Assembly (NCBI RefSeq): GCF_016056295.1
Contig: NZ_JAECZB010000017.1
Coordinates: 1-64,000 of the forward strand
DNA from: Atlanticothrix silvestris CENA357
GTDB lineage: Bacteria > Cyanobacteriota > Cyanobacteriia > Cyanobacteriales > Nostocaceae
DNA: 64,000 nucleotides
Reading direction: 5' to 3'
Shown: positions 28,100 through 37,735 of the stretch, one piece after another
How the letters are laid out: each line of letters begins with the position of its first letter
Position numbering within the stretch: the stretch's first letter is position 1
The notes under the pieces: generated by a model
What the model was told of the DNA's origin: nothing
What the model saw: only the letters and a program-made list of their open reading frames with translations
Database searches by the model: none
Made by a program: the position numbers and the translations under genes

Positions 28100-28136
28100 T
28101 CGAAGTAAGAAACGTTAAAGCTTAGTTTCTTACTTC
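28100..28136 (-). terminator. Terminator of the lipoxygenase gene
   Basis: Perfect 13-bp stem cgaagtaagaaac (28100-28112) / gtttcttacttcg (28124-28136), located 24 bases past the minus-strand lipoxygenase stop and followed on that strand by agtctttt. Confidence 0.7.
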
Positions 28137-28159
28137 GGGTAGCCACAATGTGACAATTC

Positions 28160-30133
28160 TTATCCACTGATACTGTTAGACATCCGAGAGGGAAGGAAGG
28201 CAGGATAGCATTCTTTGCGACGTTTATTTAGTATTTCAATCCGTTTTTCTATTGATTCTAAGCGATTCTGCAAATCTCTAAGAACCCGAATGGCTTGCGG
28301 ATCTTGAAAACTGTTCGTACCGAAATCTGTAAATGTTTTAGGGTCGCGTTTGGTACCGACTAACGATATAAATTGGACTTGGGTAAGGCTTGGTACTACT
28401 CCAGGTAAGAAACTAGTAAGGCTATTTTCATCTGCGAATTTCCCTTTAGTTGTTGGAATAGGCTGATAAAGCGCTCCGGGTATATTAGGAATAAAAGCCA
28501 TATATTGATATTGAATCCAAGCAATGGCTGAGTGTTGGGGGCCAGCAGTGAAAATAATGATTGTCAAAATGTCTATCAATTGGTCGCGGTTGGTAAGGCT
28601 TGCTGGTAATGAAACTATACCAAAACCACCTTCACTAACGGGTTTTCGTAAAGCTTGGAACCAATTTTGTAGCTCGAAATCCTCACGTATATCTCGGTTG
28701 GATTTGTAGTAAATTTCGATATATCGACTTACATAGTCTTCCAAGGCATTCCAGATGAGTAACCCATCGTCTCGATAGGGAAAATCTTGCAAGATATAAG
28801 AATTATCAACACCTCGCTGACGTAAATTAGTAGGAAGTGCAAAGTTGTTGAAATTTTTGAAATACTCAGATACACCTGTTTCGCTAAGTTTTAGCGAACT
28901 TTCCAAGGTGCCCGGTAAGATAATATCTACGGCTCCCCCCGGATTAATTAGCAGCTGATCAGCAAGGCTATTGATTGCTATTGTGAACTCCAAATGAGGC
29001 TTTAAGAGTACGTTTACAGGATGGCGAGCAGCTAGTTCGCGTACTGTTGCTAGGGCAATTGGTTCTATTACCAAATGAGTCTGTCCCAAGTGACGGTACA
29101 GCTGATTGACGTAGAAATCAGCCATCTGGGCAATTAATTTGGCTAAAGTCCAATCTACACCATCTAAAGGCGTGCAAAGTAAACTTTCCCCCGGCACTTG
29201 TCCCAACTGGATAGCAATGGGGATTAACTTAAAATCGCCGCGAATCCTTTCGGCATAATAGAGTGCAATGGGAGCGCACAGATATTGCTTTTCTTTCGAC
29301 TTAACACTATCGAGTACCGCATAGTCGGTGACAAATAAACCGCCTTCTCGAATAGCGCTATCGAGAGTCTTATTATGAATGCGTTTCCTACCTCTTGTCT
29401 TACTCAGCACGGCTTGAAAAATCTCATCTGTTATCCCAAATTTGTAGCGAAGATTGTAATCAAGTGCTAGAACATTCTTCAGTTCCATCGGATTGCAGCC
29501 AGAAAGCCTCTGTCGCGCAAATACATCGTCGCTGCGGAAGGTTTCAGCAATATCGGGTAACGGCAAAATGGGAAACAGTGCTGCGTAGTCATCGAAGCCT
29601 TGAAAAGGTTTAGGATTCTGGAGAAATGCCTGTTGATTGGCTGCTATTTTTTCTGATAAGATTGCTCGGTTATTGTTGTATCCTTCAGAGAATGCTTCTT
29701 GAGGGGGTACAGTATTCACACGAGCAGAATTTGGTAGCCGCAACCCCACCTGATATTCTTCGCGAGTTTTTCCCAATTGAAGAAGGCGTTCTTGTTGATC
29801 TGCTCTTGTATCCTGTTGAGGTAAGCTTGGGATGATGGGATTATCGGGTTGGTTAAGTTTTGAGGGTTTATTTTCATCGGAAAGTAAAGTTTCTAAACCG
29901 GGAGTACAAGCGTTGGGATTATCAGGTCGCTTAGGTTTTGAGGGTTTATTTTCACCGAATAGTAAAGTTTCCAAACTAGGAGTAAAAGCTACAGTCATTA
30001 ACGCCATCATGGTACGGCGCGATAAAACATACTTTTGAATTAACTCTTGTCGTCGTTGTTTTGGAGTTGGCGATCGCATCAAATTTTCCCCCATGAAATT
30101 TATACTTTTGTGACAATAACAGCACTTACACAA
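28160..30133 (-). CDS. Lipoxygenase-family protein with substituted iron ligands
   Basis: A 657-residue protein whose central part is a lipoxygenase: LLCTPLDGVDWTLAKLIAQMADF, RHLGQTHLVIEPIALATVREL, RHPVNVLLKPH, then TAGPQHSAIAW and IPNIPGALYQPIPTTKG. Aligned by eye to soybean LOX-1, the five iron ligands are Asn343 (for His499), His348 (His504), His534 (His690), Ala538 (Asn694) and C-terminal Gly657 (for Ile839, usually SISI-COOH; here NSISG). Three of the five are changed, so iron binding is doubtful. The N-terminus has SRRTMMALM (38-46), a possible Tat signal, and two tandem 24-residue repeats (ETLLxxENKPSK...PDNP, about 52-100). The true start may be M14 or M19. Confidence 0.85.
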   Translation of the reverse strand: MCKCCYCHKSINFMGENLMRSPTPKQRRQELIQKYVLSRRTMMALMTVAFTPSLETLLFGENKPSKPKRPDNPNACTPGLETLLSDENKPSKLNQPDNPIIPSLPQQDTRADQQERLLQLGKTREEYQVGLRLPNSARVNTVPPQEAFSEGYNNNRAILSEKIAANQQAFLQNPKPFQGFDDYAALFPILPLPDIAETFRSDDVFARQRLSGCNPMELKNVLALDYNLRYKFGITDEIFQAVLSKTRGRKRIHNKTLDSAIREGGLFVTDYAVLDSVKSKEKQYLCAPIALYYAERIRGDFKLIPIAIQLGQVPGESLLCTPLDGVDWTLAKLIAQMADFYVNQLYRHLGQTHLVIEPIALATVRELAARHPVNVLLKPHLEFTIAINSLADQLLINPGGAVDIILPGTLESSLKLSETGVSEYFKNFNNFALPTNLRQRGVDNSYILQDFPYRDDGLLIWNALEDYVSRYIEIYYKSNRDIREDFELQNWFQALRKPVSEGGFGIVSLPASLTNRDQLIDILTIIIFTAGPQHSAIAWIQYQYMAFIPNIPGALYQPIPTTKGKFADENSLTSFLPGVVPSLTQVQFISLVGTKRDPKTFTDFGTNSFQDPQAIRVLRDLQNRLESIEKRIEILNKRRKECYPAFLPSRMSNSISG

Positions 30134-31010
30134 CTCGAATAAATAGCAAATGAGGCTTCAATCACTCCAAAAACATTAATCAAGATGATTTGGAATTTTA
30201 ATATCTAAATGTAGAAACCTTACTGTATTTGATTTTCAAGTTATAGTTGTACTAGCTTAATTGAAGGAGTTAATCGGGCGCAGGAAGTTATGCAGTTGCT
30301 CCTTGGCACAATTCTTATTTTTAAAGTTTTTGAGCAGGTTAAGAAATTTTATTTCTTAATAAGTCTTTAACTTTGGAACACCTAATGATTCAATCTCTGA
30401 CATAAAATTTGTTAGAGAAATCATAATAACAAGTCTTGTCTTCTCTTTTTCATAAAATTCTTTAAATTTGTTCCGTACACCATTACAAAAAAATGTTAAA
30501 AAATTAAATAAATATCGATTTTCAATCTTTTTTTAATCAATTGTGCTAAAGGCAGTCAAAGTCAGAATCTATCCCAGCCAGGAGCAACAAAGTCATTTGG
30601 CGCAAGCTTTTGGTTGTGTTCGCTAGGTCTGGAATCAATCTCTAGTTACAATGTCCCAGACCTACAAAGAGACTGGTAAAGATATTTCTGCTTTGACCAT
30701 GAAGAAACAAATTCCCATCTAGAAGACCGAGCATGAATGGCTCAAAGAATGCTATTCGCAATGCCTCCAGTCGTCCGTACTGAATTTGTCTCAAGGGTTT
30801 ATCAACTTTTTTGAGTCGTTCACTAGTTACACGATTGGACTAAAACTATAAAAAAAGAACTAGACAGAAGCGTATTTGAAAGGATCGAATGTGAACGCCG
30901 CTTTTTCCCCAGCCTACAAAGCATGACCGTGCAAGGAAGTTAAACAGCATTAACTACCAAAAACGCTTGTAGTAAGATATCTACGGTTTTGAACTCACAA
31001 GCGTATTGGT
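30134..31010. other. Intergenic region with TnpB debris
   Basis: An 877-base gap. The first 400 bases are AT-rich with no gene. Positions 30543-30851 are a dead tnpB fragment, listed separately. After it, an inverted pair acgcttgt (30963-30970) / acaagcgt (30997-31004) lies just before the helicase stop and may be an IS200/IS605 end or the helicase gene's terminator. Confidence 0.45.
30543..30851 (+). pseudogene. IS200/IS605 TnpB (OrfB) N-terminal fragment with two stops
   Basis: The frame from GTG 30543 reads LKAVKVRIYPSQEQQSHLAQ, AFGCVR-stop-VWNQSL, then TYKETGKDIS and, after a second stop, KTEHEWLKECYSQCLQSSVLN. This is the standard TnpB start (RIYP...Q...F...R.VWN). The stops are TAG at 30624-30626 and TAG at 30720-30722. 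The frame ends at 30851, so the RuvC nuclease part is missing entirely and the fragment cannot be functional. Confidence 0.85.
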
Positions 31011-33215
31011 CTATAAAGACATTGCATCTAGATTAGCAAATGGTACACAAGCATGTACTAAAGGTAATAGTGGCCCTAGTTGTTCTTGCCCATTGACAGC
31101 TAAATCGCTGTGACACAAATAAACTTTCTCTGATACACGAGAAAGTAAATCTACAAGAATTCTTCGCAATCTTTCTTCCTCGGCTAATTTTTCATCTTCT
31201 GCTGTCCAAGGTTCGCCTAACCTATCTTGGAGGAAGAATGGCGCACCGAATAAAGTAGCCGCACCACCTTTTGCCCACAGAGGTGAACCAGCATCCAGCC
31301 AAAAATGCCAGCGATGAAATCTTCTATTAGAACGATATTGAAAGATAGTTGCTAAGGTGACAGTCTTTTTAGCTGGGCCAATGGGACGCAGGGGGTATGG
31401 ATTAGCGGTGATAGTACCACGTCGCAGTAGTTGAATAAATTCGGCAATAGTAGTGTTGATTTCTGTTCCTACTTGTTTGGGAGATGTTTGTCTGAGTCTG
31501 GTGTCAATTTCCCAATAGTGTTGGGCTGTTTCCAGCAATTCCCGTAGTGCTGCTAATTGGTCGTAGGGAAGATTACTACCATTCCATAAAAAGCGCTGAA
31601 TTGCCCTATCTAGAAGAGAAATAGGACTAGGAATCAGACGCAGTTCTTGTTGCGATCGCTGTTTTTCTAACCACTCTAATATCTCAGTATATGCGTTACT
31701 GGCCGCATAGCCAATTCTATCCCAGCGCTCAAATGCTGTTACTGGTAGCAAGTTGGGATGATCGGGATGAGGTACAAAGCAGTAATCGGCAATTAATCCC
31801 GCCCGTACTGGGTCAATGTCAGTATTGGGTAAGGTATGCTGATTGCTGGGTTCTGAGGAGATGTCTGGTGTTTGTTGCTTTCTACTCAATACCACAAGCA
31901 TTTCTGCCACAGCATCTCGGTCTACTAAGCGTCCCAAACCGGGATAGACTAGTGCCAGTATAGTCAGCAATGCCCGAATCACAGGTGAACTAATTAAGGG
32001 ACGTTGGTCATTGAGTGATTCTACAAGGATGTTTTGCTTAACGAGGATTTCTACTAAAGTATAACGAGCGATCGCATCCAAACCTGGAGCAATAATCGCC
32101 ACTTGGTCTGCTTCTACTTGCCCTGATTTGATCGCATGAGCAATTACTTCTGCTGTTTGACGCAATAGTTGAGCGCGGGAGGTAGTTTGTATTGACTGTA
32201 CTGTTTCTGTCTCTGGTAAACTCAACATCAACATTGGTTCTGTGACTATTTCCACCATTGGTGTAGCAAGTCTAGGTGCTAAGGATTCCATTGGTGGCTC
32301 AGCTAAGCTTTCTACCTGACAACAATTTGCTAACCCTTGTAGGTATTTAGGATCTGCTCCCAATCCCAGGCGCACTGCACCATCTAGATTGTAGCTAAAC
32401 GCTCCTACCGCCCCTTGATCTAAGAGCAAATCGAACAACTCACGCGCTACTGCCGGATAATCATCTATATCATCTGCTAGGATTGCCTGATAGCGTTGTG
32501 TTAGGTGGTGTTGATAATGGCGATCGTTTAACAAGTACTGACTGTAAAGTTCGGTAATAATCCCATAAGTCAGTAATCCTCTCTCTAAACACCAATTACG
32601 CCAATTTAGTAGTAAAGATGCTAAAAATTCCGGCTCTAAATCTATAGCATTCTCCTGTAAACCTCTTTGTAAAATCTGAGCAATATCTTCGCAAGGGGTA
32701 TTGCTGTAAGCAGCTAATTGCAATAAGTCTAAGATGCGCCTTACTAAGCGGTACTCATTCACTCCCGCACGGCGTAAAATTTCTTCGTCTAATTGAGAAC
32801 GCCAGAGTTTTGTTGCTAATTCCTGCTCTGTTTCTGGGCGTAATCGCACTGGAAATTGTGCTTTTAGATTCAATAATTGAATCAATAAAGGCCAAAATAA
32901 AATAACTTCATCTTGAAAAAACCCTAAGGTCGTCTTTGCACGAACCGGATATTTTCCTAAAGTGGTTGTAACAATTTTATCTCCCAATTCCCGACGATTT
33001 TCATCATTAGCAGCTAGAACTAATACTCCTGGTTCTACTTTCGGAAGATACAAGGGCTTAGGCTGATGATTGCCTTCTCTTGCCCTAGGTTTTTTAGTAT
33101 AAAATGATTCTAAAGCATGATTTTCATTTTGTAACCAGCTACAAAAATGCTCTACTAAGCGAGTAGTCTTACCACTGCGGCTAGTGCCAAGAATCAAAAC
33201 AGAATAAGAAACCAC
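31011..33215 (-). CDS. UvrD/AddB-like superfamily 1 helicase-related ATPase
   Basis: A 734-residue protein. Walker A lies at the N-terminus (LGTSRSGKTTRL, about 9-20) and a Walker B-like AILADDIDDYPAVARELFD at mid-length. Later come QVAIIAPGLDAIARY, TLATIFQYRSNRRFHRWHFWLDAG and KVYLCHSDLAVNGQEQLGPL, matching UvrD-type motifs IV-VI in position. It lacks a clear motif III and the Fe-S nuclease end of AddB, so it is either a divergent DNA-repair helicase or an inactive relative. Cyanobacterial genomes often carry such a gene as a single copy (recall). The neighbouring pxcA is divergent. Confidence 0.75.
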   Translation of the reverse strand: MVSYSVLILGTSRSGKTTRLVEHFCSWLQNENHALESFYTKKPRAREGNHQPKPLYLPKVEPGVLVLAANDENRRELGDKIVTTTLGKYPVRAKTTLGFFQDEVILFWPLLIQLLNLKAQFPVRLRPETEQELATKLWRSQLDEEILRRAGVNEYRLVRRILDLLQLAAYSNTPCEDIAQILQRGLQENAIDLEPEFLASLLLNWRNWCLERGLLTYGIITELYSQYLLNDRHYQHHLTQRYQAILADDIDDYPAVARELFDLLLDQGAVGAFSYNLDGAVRLGLGADPKYLQGLANCCQVESLAEPPMESLAPRLATPMVEIVTEPMLMLSLPETETVQSIQTTSRAQLLRQTAEVIAHAIKSGQVEADQVAIIAPGLDAIARYTLVEILVKQNILVESLNDQRPLISSPVIRALLTILALVYPGLGRLVDRDAVAEMLVVLSRKQQTPDISSEPSNQHTLPNTDIDPVRAGLIADYCFVPHPDHPNLLPVTAFERWDRIGYAASNAYTEILEWLEKQRSQQELRLIPSPISLLDRAIQRFLWNGSNLPYDQLAALRELLETAQHYWEIDTRLRQTSPKQVGTEINTTIAEFIQLLRRGTITANPYPLRPIGPAKKTVTLATIFQYRSNRRFHRWHFWLDAGSPLWAKGGAATLFGAPFFLQDRLGEPWTAEDEKLAEEERLRRILVDLLSRVSEKVYLCHSDLAVNGQEQLGPLLPLVHACVPFANLDAMSL

Positions 33216-33301
33216 AAATCTTCTCCTTGTAGATTTGTTAGTATACCTTGTGCGTTAACTTAAGGTTAAGAATTACCCCAAATGCTGGATGACTGCCGAC
33301 A

Positions 33302-34621
33302 ATGAAAAATTCTGTTTTTAGTCAAAAAATTTATCCTTTCTTACTATCTACTTATCGCTGGTACTTACGAACCCCAGAGCGTTCTCTGGAAGAAGCTTAC
33401 AAGGCTGCATTACAAATTAAGGCAATAGAAGATGAGCATTTCAATGGTAATAAAATAGACTTCAACTCAGCCATCTATAGCAACAGTGTGATGGATTATT
33501 TTGAGTCAGAGTTGAAAAAACAATTAAGAATTGTCCGGATGCGAATGACAGAGTTTAGAGCTAGCCGTTGGTTCTCAAATGAATCTAATCAAAAGGCTGC
33601 TCAGAAAACTGGTATAGAATATCCCAGCCCTCCCTTAATTTTAGAGAAATTAAAATTCATTGATGAAATCACAACAAAATACACTCGTTTTAATTATGAA
33701 ACTATTGCTCCAGCCGTAATTGATAAACCACAAGTTGTGTCAGTTGAACCAGCAGTTGCTCCACTAACACAATCGAAATTATCAAATCAAAATCCAGACA
33801 AAAGTTCAAAAAAGCGGGGTAAAACTGACACAACAGGAATATTACCTCGATCCATTTTAAGTACTATTAGTCGCTTACAAGTTGAATTAGATCCTAATTC
33901 TGAGCAAGATGTTGTTCAAAATTTTCGTCAAACTCAAAAAAGAACAATAATATCTATTAGATTTCTCTTACTACTAATTATAATACCACTTTTAACTCAT
34001 CAGCTATCTAAAGCTTTGTTAGTAGGGCCACTTATTGAAAATTTCAGAAGCTCTGAAACACTGCAAGTTTTCCTAAATGCAGAGATGGAAGAAGAAGCAC
34101 TAGTCGAATTACAAAGATTTGAAGAGAAAATTAAGTTTGAAAATTTAATTAGCAATGCACCATCTTTATCTTCTGAAGATATAGAAATTAAAATGAGAGA
34201 AAAAGCGAGTGAAATTGCAAAACAATTCCGTGGTGAAAGTACCAATGCAATTAAAAATGTTTTTTCAGATATATTCTCTGTTGGTGCTTTCATTTGGTTG
34301 TTACTTGCTAGTAAGCCTTCTATAGCGGTAGTAAAAGATTTCTTTGATCATGTTGTTTATGGTTTGAGTGATAGCGCTAAGGCGTTTATTATTATTTTGT
34401 TTACTGATATATTTGTCGGATTTCACTCTCCTCACGGTTGGGAAGTAGTACTAGAAGGGGTATCACGTCATTGGGGCTTACCAGCCAATAGAGATTTTAT
34501 CTTCTTATTTATTGCTACTTTTCCAGTGATTTTAGATACTATTTTTAAATATTGGATATTCCGTTATTTAAACCGAATATCACCATCCGCAGTTGCTACT
34601 TACCGTAATATGAATGAATAG
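33302..34621 (+). CDS. pxcA: Proton extrusion protein PxcA (CemA homologue)
   Basis: A 439-residue inner-membrane protein needed for light-induced proton extrusion. The N-terminal soluble half starts FSQKIYPFLLSTYRWYLRTP, the PxcA signature. The C-terminal half carries about four membrane segments (ISIRFLLLLIIIPLLTHQL, FSDIFSVGAFIWLLLASKP, ALRAFIIILFTDIFVGFHSP-like, FIFLFIATFPVILDTIFKYW) shared with chloroplast CemA. The conserved GFHSPHGWE motif is present. The gene lies 42 bases before mltA in the same direction and may be co-transcribed with it. Confidence 0.93.
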   Translation: MKNSVFSQKIYPFLLSTYRWYLRTPERSLEEAYKAALQIKAIEDEHFNGNKIDFNSAIYSNSVMDYFESELKKQLRIVRMRMTEFRASRWFSNESNQKAAQKTGIEYPSPPLILEKLKFIDEITTKYTRFNYETIAPAVIDKPQVVSVEPAVAPLTQSKLSNQNPDKSSKKRGKTDTTGILPRSILSTISRLQVELDPNSEQDVVQNFRQTQKRTIISIRFLLLLIIIPLLTHQLSKALLVGPLIENFRSSETLQVFLNAEMEEEALVELQRFEEKIKFENLISNAPSLSSEDIEIKMREKASEIAKQFRGESTNAIKNVFSDIFSVGAFIWLLLASKPSIAVVKDFFDHVVYGLSDSAKAFIIILFTDIFVGFHSPHGWEVVLEGVSRHWGLPANRDFIFLFIATFPVILDTIFKYWIFRYLNRISPSAVATYRNMNE

Positions 34622-34663
34622 CCTAACGAAGTTATCAAAAGATAAAAATGCCTAGTTTTTTTT

Positions 34664-35938
34664 ATGAGAAAAAAACTTACAGCTATCAGTATTAGTCTAC
34701 CTATAATTCTCTCAATTTTTTTAGTACGTATACAATCTTTAGGGCATCTCTCACTTAGTTCACCAGAATGTCGTGTGAATAAGTGGAATGTACCAGTTTC
34801 TGAGAAAACTCCAATCCCAAATCAATTAAATCAAAAGCAAATAGCGCCAGTACTTCTCCAGAGATTACCAGTTACTTGCTGCCAAGATGATCTATCTTGT
34901 TTGGATGAGGTTATTTATGAAGAAAAGCCCAATAAAAAAAGCTTAATGACCGCTATTGATCGCAGTCTGCAATATTTGCAAACAGAGAAAGCTACTAAGG
35001 CTTATCAAAAGTATCAGGTAGCTGACATTACACGCGATCGCGTCATTAATAGTTTAAAAAGATTTCGCGAATTAGTTCTACAAACTAATTCTGCCACAGA
35101 ACTACATGCAGCTATAGAAAAAGAATTTGTTTTTTACCAATCAATTGGTAAAGACAAAAAAGGTGGGGTTTTGTTTACCGCCTATTATGAACCACTTTAT
35201 TTTGCTAGTCGCGTTCCCACAAGTGAATACCGCTATCCTGTTTATCGATTACCTCCCGATTTAAAATCCTGGAATCGGCCTCATCCTACACGTTTAGATT
35301 TAGAAGGAGCAGACGGTTTACAAGGTACAAAAGGTAAATTACGAGGATTGGAGTTGTTTTGGTTTCGCGATCGCCTAGAACCATATTTAGCACAAATACA
35401 AGGTTCTGCTCGACTACAATTGACTGATGGTACCCAAACCACAATCGGCTACGCTGGTGACACCGCATATAATTACAAAAGTATTGGTCGAGAACTGGCG
35501 AATGATGGCAAATTACCCCTAGAAGGTATGACTATGCCTATTATCCTCGACTATTTTCACAAGCATCCCCAAGAATTAAATACTTATATCCCTCGTGATC
35601 CTAGCTTTGTGTTTTTTCAAGAAAACCACGGTGAGCCAGCACAAGGTTCAATCAATGTACCACTGACGGCAGAGCGTTCGATCGCTACAGATAAATCTCT
35701 AATGCCTCCTGGTGCTTTAGCGTTGATTCGAGCTTCTATTCCCTTTGCTAAAAGTAACAGCAGTGTGGAACATCGAATTGTCAGCCGTTATGTACTTGAC
35801 CAAGATACAGGAGGCGCTATTCGAGGTGCTGGTAGGGTAGATTATTTTTTAGGTACTGGTAAATTAGCAGGCGATCGCGCTGGTGTTACAGTCAGCAATG
35901 GACAGTTATTTTACCTGCTGCTGAAGCCCAAAAATTAA
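34664..35938 (+). CDS. mltA: Membrane-bound lytic murein transglycosylase A (MltA)
   Basis: A 424-residue envelope enzyme that cleaves peptidoglycan glycan strands to 1,6-anhydro products. An N-terminal signal/anchor (AISISLPIILSIFLV) is present, with no lipobox Cys in the usual place. The MltA domain is clear: GVLFTAYYEPLYFASR, GYAGDTAYNYKSIGRELA, and the C-terminal 3D domain YVLDQDTGGAIRGAGRVDYFLG, which holds the catalytic Asp. The end is FYLLLKPKN. It follows pxcA closely. Confidence 0.92.
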   Translation: MRKKLTAISISLPIILSIFLVRIQSLGHLSLSSPECRVNKWNVPVSEKTPIPNQLNQKQIAPVLLQRLPVTCCQDDLSCLDEVIYEEKPNKKSLMTAIDRSLQYLQTEKATKAYQKYQVADITRDRVINSLKRFRELVLQTNSATELHAAIEKEFVFYQSIGKDKKGGVLFTAYYEPLYFASRVPTSEYRYPVYRLPPDLKSWNRPHPTRLDLEGADGLQGTKGKLRGLELFWFRDRLEPYLAQIQGSARLQLTDGTQTTIGYAGDTAYNYKSIGRELANDGKLPLEGMTMPIILDYFHKHPQELNTYIPRDPSFVFFQENHGEPAQGSINVPLTAERSIATDKSLMPPGALALIRASIPFAKSNSSVEHRIVSRYVLDQDTGGAIRGAGRVDYFLGTGKLAGDRAGVTVSNGQLFYLLLKPKN

Positions 35939-36297
35939 ACAAACAATCAAAACATTGTTTATATTGTCTCAATTATCACTATAAAATAACTTCACAATTA
36001 ACACTAAATATCTTCTTGGAATGATTAAGTTATTTAGTGATATGATTCACTTCCTTACTAAAGCAAGTTTGTTGTTTTCCAGCAATAAATTATCCTCAAG
36101 TGCTGACATAACAATGATTTTTCACAAAAATTATTATATAAACTTTTCGTTCCTGGTTCTCAACTCATAGTTTCAGTAATTTAGCATATTATCCGAAATA
36201 TTGTTGCTTCTGATTGTAGTGAATTATGTCCGATATCCATCTTAAATACATAGGCTACTTCGCCAGTTAATTTTATCAATCCATAAGGGGAGTTAAA
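35939..36297. other. Intergenic region upstream of the PIN gene
   Basis: A 359-base AT-rich gap between co-directional genes. No hairpin, repeat or frame worth reporting was seen apart from the AAGGGGAG ribosome binding site just before 36298. Confidence 0.4.
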
Positions 36298-36747
36298 GTG
36301 ATCAGGATTTTAATAGATGCTGATTTCATCCTAGAAGCTTTGATGAATCGTAATGAATTTGCAGAAGATGTCAGAGAACTATTAGACATAGTACACCCAT
36401 CAATTCAGATGTATTTAACAGATGTTGGCTGGGAAAAAATTTATGCTTATGCCAGTCGTTTAAAAAATAGTAAAATTGCAGACACTGTAGTTGATTGTTT
36501 ACAAGAAAAAATTCAAATTTGTGTTGTTGATCAGACTATCCTTTACAAAGCGCGATCGCTACCTCTGAATAATTTTGAATCTGCTGTAGAGTTAGTCTGT
36601 ATTAGCCATAATCAACTTGATGCAATCGTTACTCATAAACAAGCAGATTTTGCAGATGTCCAAAATAATTTTTGGGTTTGGTCAATAGCAGATTTGTGGT
36701 TACGTGCAAATCTAGAGAGTCAGTTACAAGCAAGCATCTCTATTTAG
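36298..36747 (+). CDS. PIN-domain protein
   Basis: A 149-residue protein beginning with GTG (36298) after an AAGGGGAG ribosome binding site. The N-terminal IRILIDADFILEALM carries the first PIN acidic residue (Asp8). Later acidic positions include ESAVELVCISHNQLDAIVTH, the typical helix-strand containing the metal-binding Glu/Asp. PIN domains are metal-dependent RNases, often toxins. Its neighbour 180 bases downstream is an XRE regulator rather than a standard VapB antitoxin, so a toxin role is only possible. Confidence 0.75.
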   Translation: MIRILIDADFILEALMNRNEFAEDVRELLDIVHPSIQMYLTDVGWEKIYAYASRLKNSKIADTVVDCLQEKIQICVVDQTILYKARSLPLNNFESAVELVCISHNQLDAIVTHKQADFADVQNNFWVWSIADLWLRANLESQLQASISI

Positions 36748-36929
36748 CTACATGCCAATAAAGTACAGTCAATACTGATTAGTGGCAGCAAGTATTGTAT
36801 ACAAAATAATTTAACTAAATTCCTTGAGTGTCCAAAAAATTTAAGCAAAAGTTTTTTAGTGATTTTTTGGGTGCTGGTTTTTTTGGTGCTAGGATCTACG
36901 ACTATAGATAAGATAAAAGTGCTGTAGCT

Positions 36930-37271
36930 GTGAAACACAAGCCAAAACCAAGGATTGCTTTGCTGCGTGAAAAAGCAGGGCTAACCCAGCTTGAATTGTC
37001 GCGTCTTGTGGGCGTGACTGAAAGCACTATCCAAAACTGGGAAAGCGGTAGAACCGGGACAGACCATATTGAAAGAATCGTTAGGTTTTGTAAAGCTTTG
37101 GATTGCCAAGTGCAAGACCTGATTGAGTATGTGGGTGAGTCATCAGTAGAACCTAAAGCCCAACCCAGCTCATTAAATGAAATACATCATTTATTAGGTA
37201 CTGAGGAACCCATTTCAACTACCAGTCCTGATGCTGAAATTGCTCAAAACCGAAAAGCTAGAAGCAGCTAA
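36930..37271 (+). CDS. XRE-family helix-turn-helix regulator
   Basis: A 113-residue DNA-binding protein that begins with GTG at 36930. The HTH_3 domain occupies residues about 8-66: IALLREKAGLTQLELSRLVGVTESTIQNWESGR, then ERIVRFCKALDCQVQDLIEY. The remaining 45 residues are hydrophilic and disordered-looking. It lies downstream of the PIN gene in the same direction, a layout compatible with a toxin-regulator pair, though the 182-base gap argues against tight coupling. Confidence 0.88.
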   Translation: MKHKPKPRIALLREKAGLTQLELSRLVGVTESTIQNWESGRTGTDHIERIVRFCKALDCQVQDLIEYVGESSVEPKAQPSSLNEIHHLLGTEEPISTTSPDAEIAQNRKARSS

Positions 37272-37735
37272 AAGGCATATAATTAACGCTTCATCACTAA
37301 ATTCGGCGCGAATAGCACGATCAAAAATCATGCGATCGAGAGGCTTGAGTTGATTCACTAACGTTATAGGGCTTTGCTTCATTACCTGCAATTTTTGCCT
37401 GAAACAGTTTCCCACGTTGAGGAGAGAGACATCAGGCGATCGCTTGCGAAAATCTGTATGCTTGCCGAGATTTTCAACCTACCTGGGATGCAAAGTTAAA
37501 GTGTTGCAAAGAAACTCAAAATGCCAGATAGTTTTTGCCCAACACTGAAACACAGATATTAATGTATAAAATCAAATAAGTACCAAAATTCACTATAATA
37601 ATCTATAAATCAATCTCTTCCCCTGCTAGCGTGAATCATAATTTGATTTAGCGAACTCCCAAATTTTTAAAAGGGGTTGCGCGGATTGCTGGTCAAGTTG
37701 AGAATAAATTAGGCGAAGCACACGGGGAAACTAAC
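37272..37735. other. Intergenic region upstream of lpdA
   Basis: A 464-base gap. A weak minus-strand frame (37215-37415) is not convincing. One HIP1-type octamer lies at about 37436-37443. No terminator or repeat is clear. Confidence 0.4.

Noticed and set aside
30543-30851. Functional TnpB nuclease
   Set aside because: Two in-frame stops, and the RuvC domain is missing.
37215-37415. 66-codon minus-strand frame overlapping the XRE gene end
   Set aside because: It overlaps the 3' end of a supported gene, lacks a ribosome binding site, and its C-terminal half is antisense sequence.
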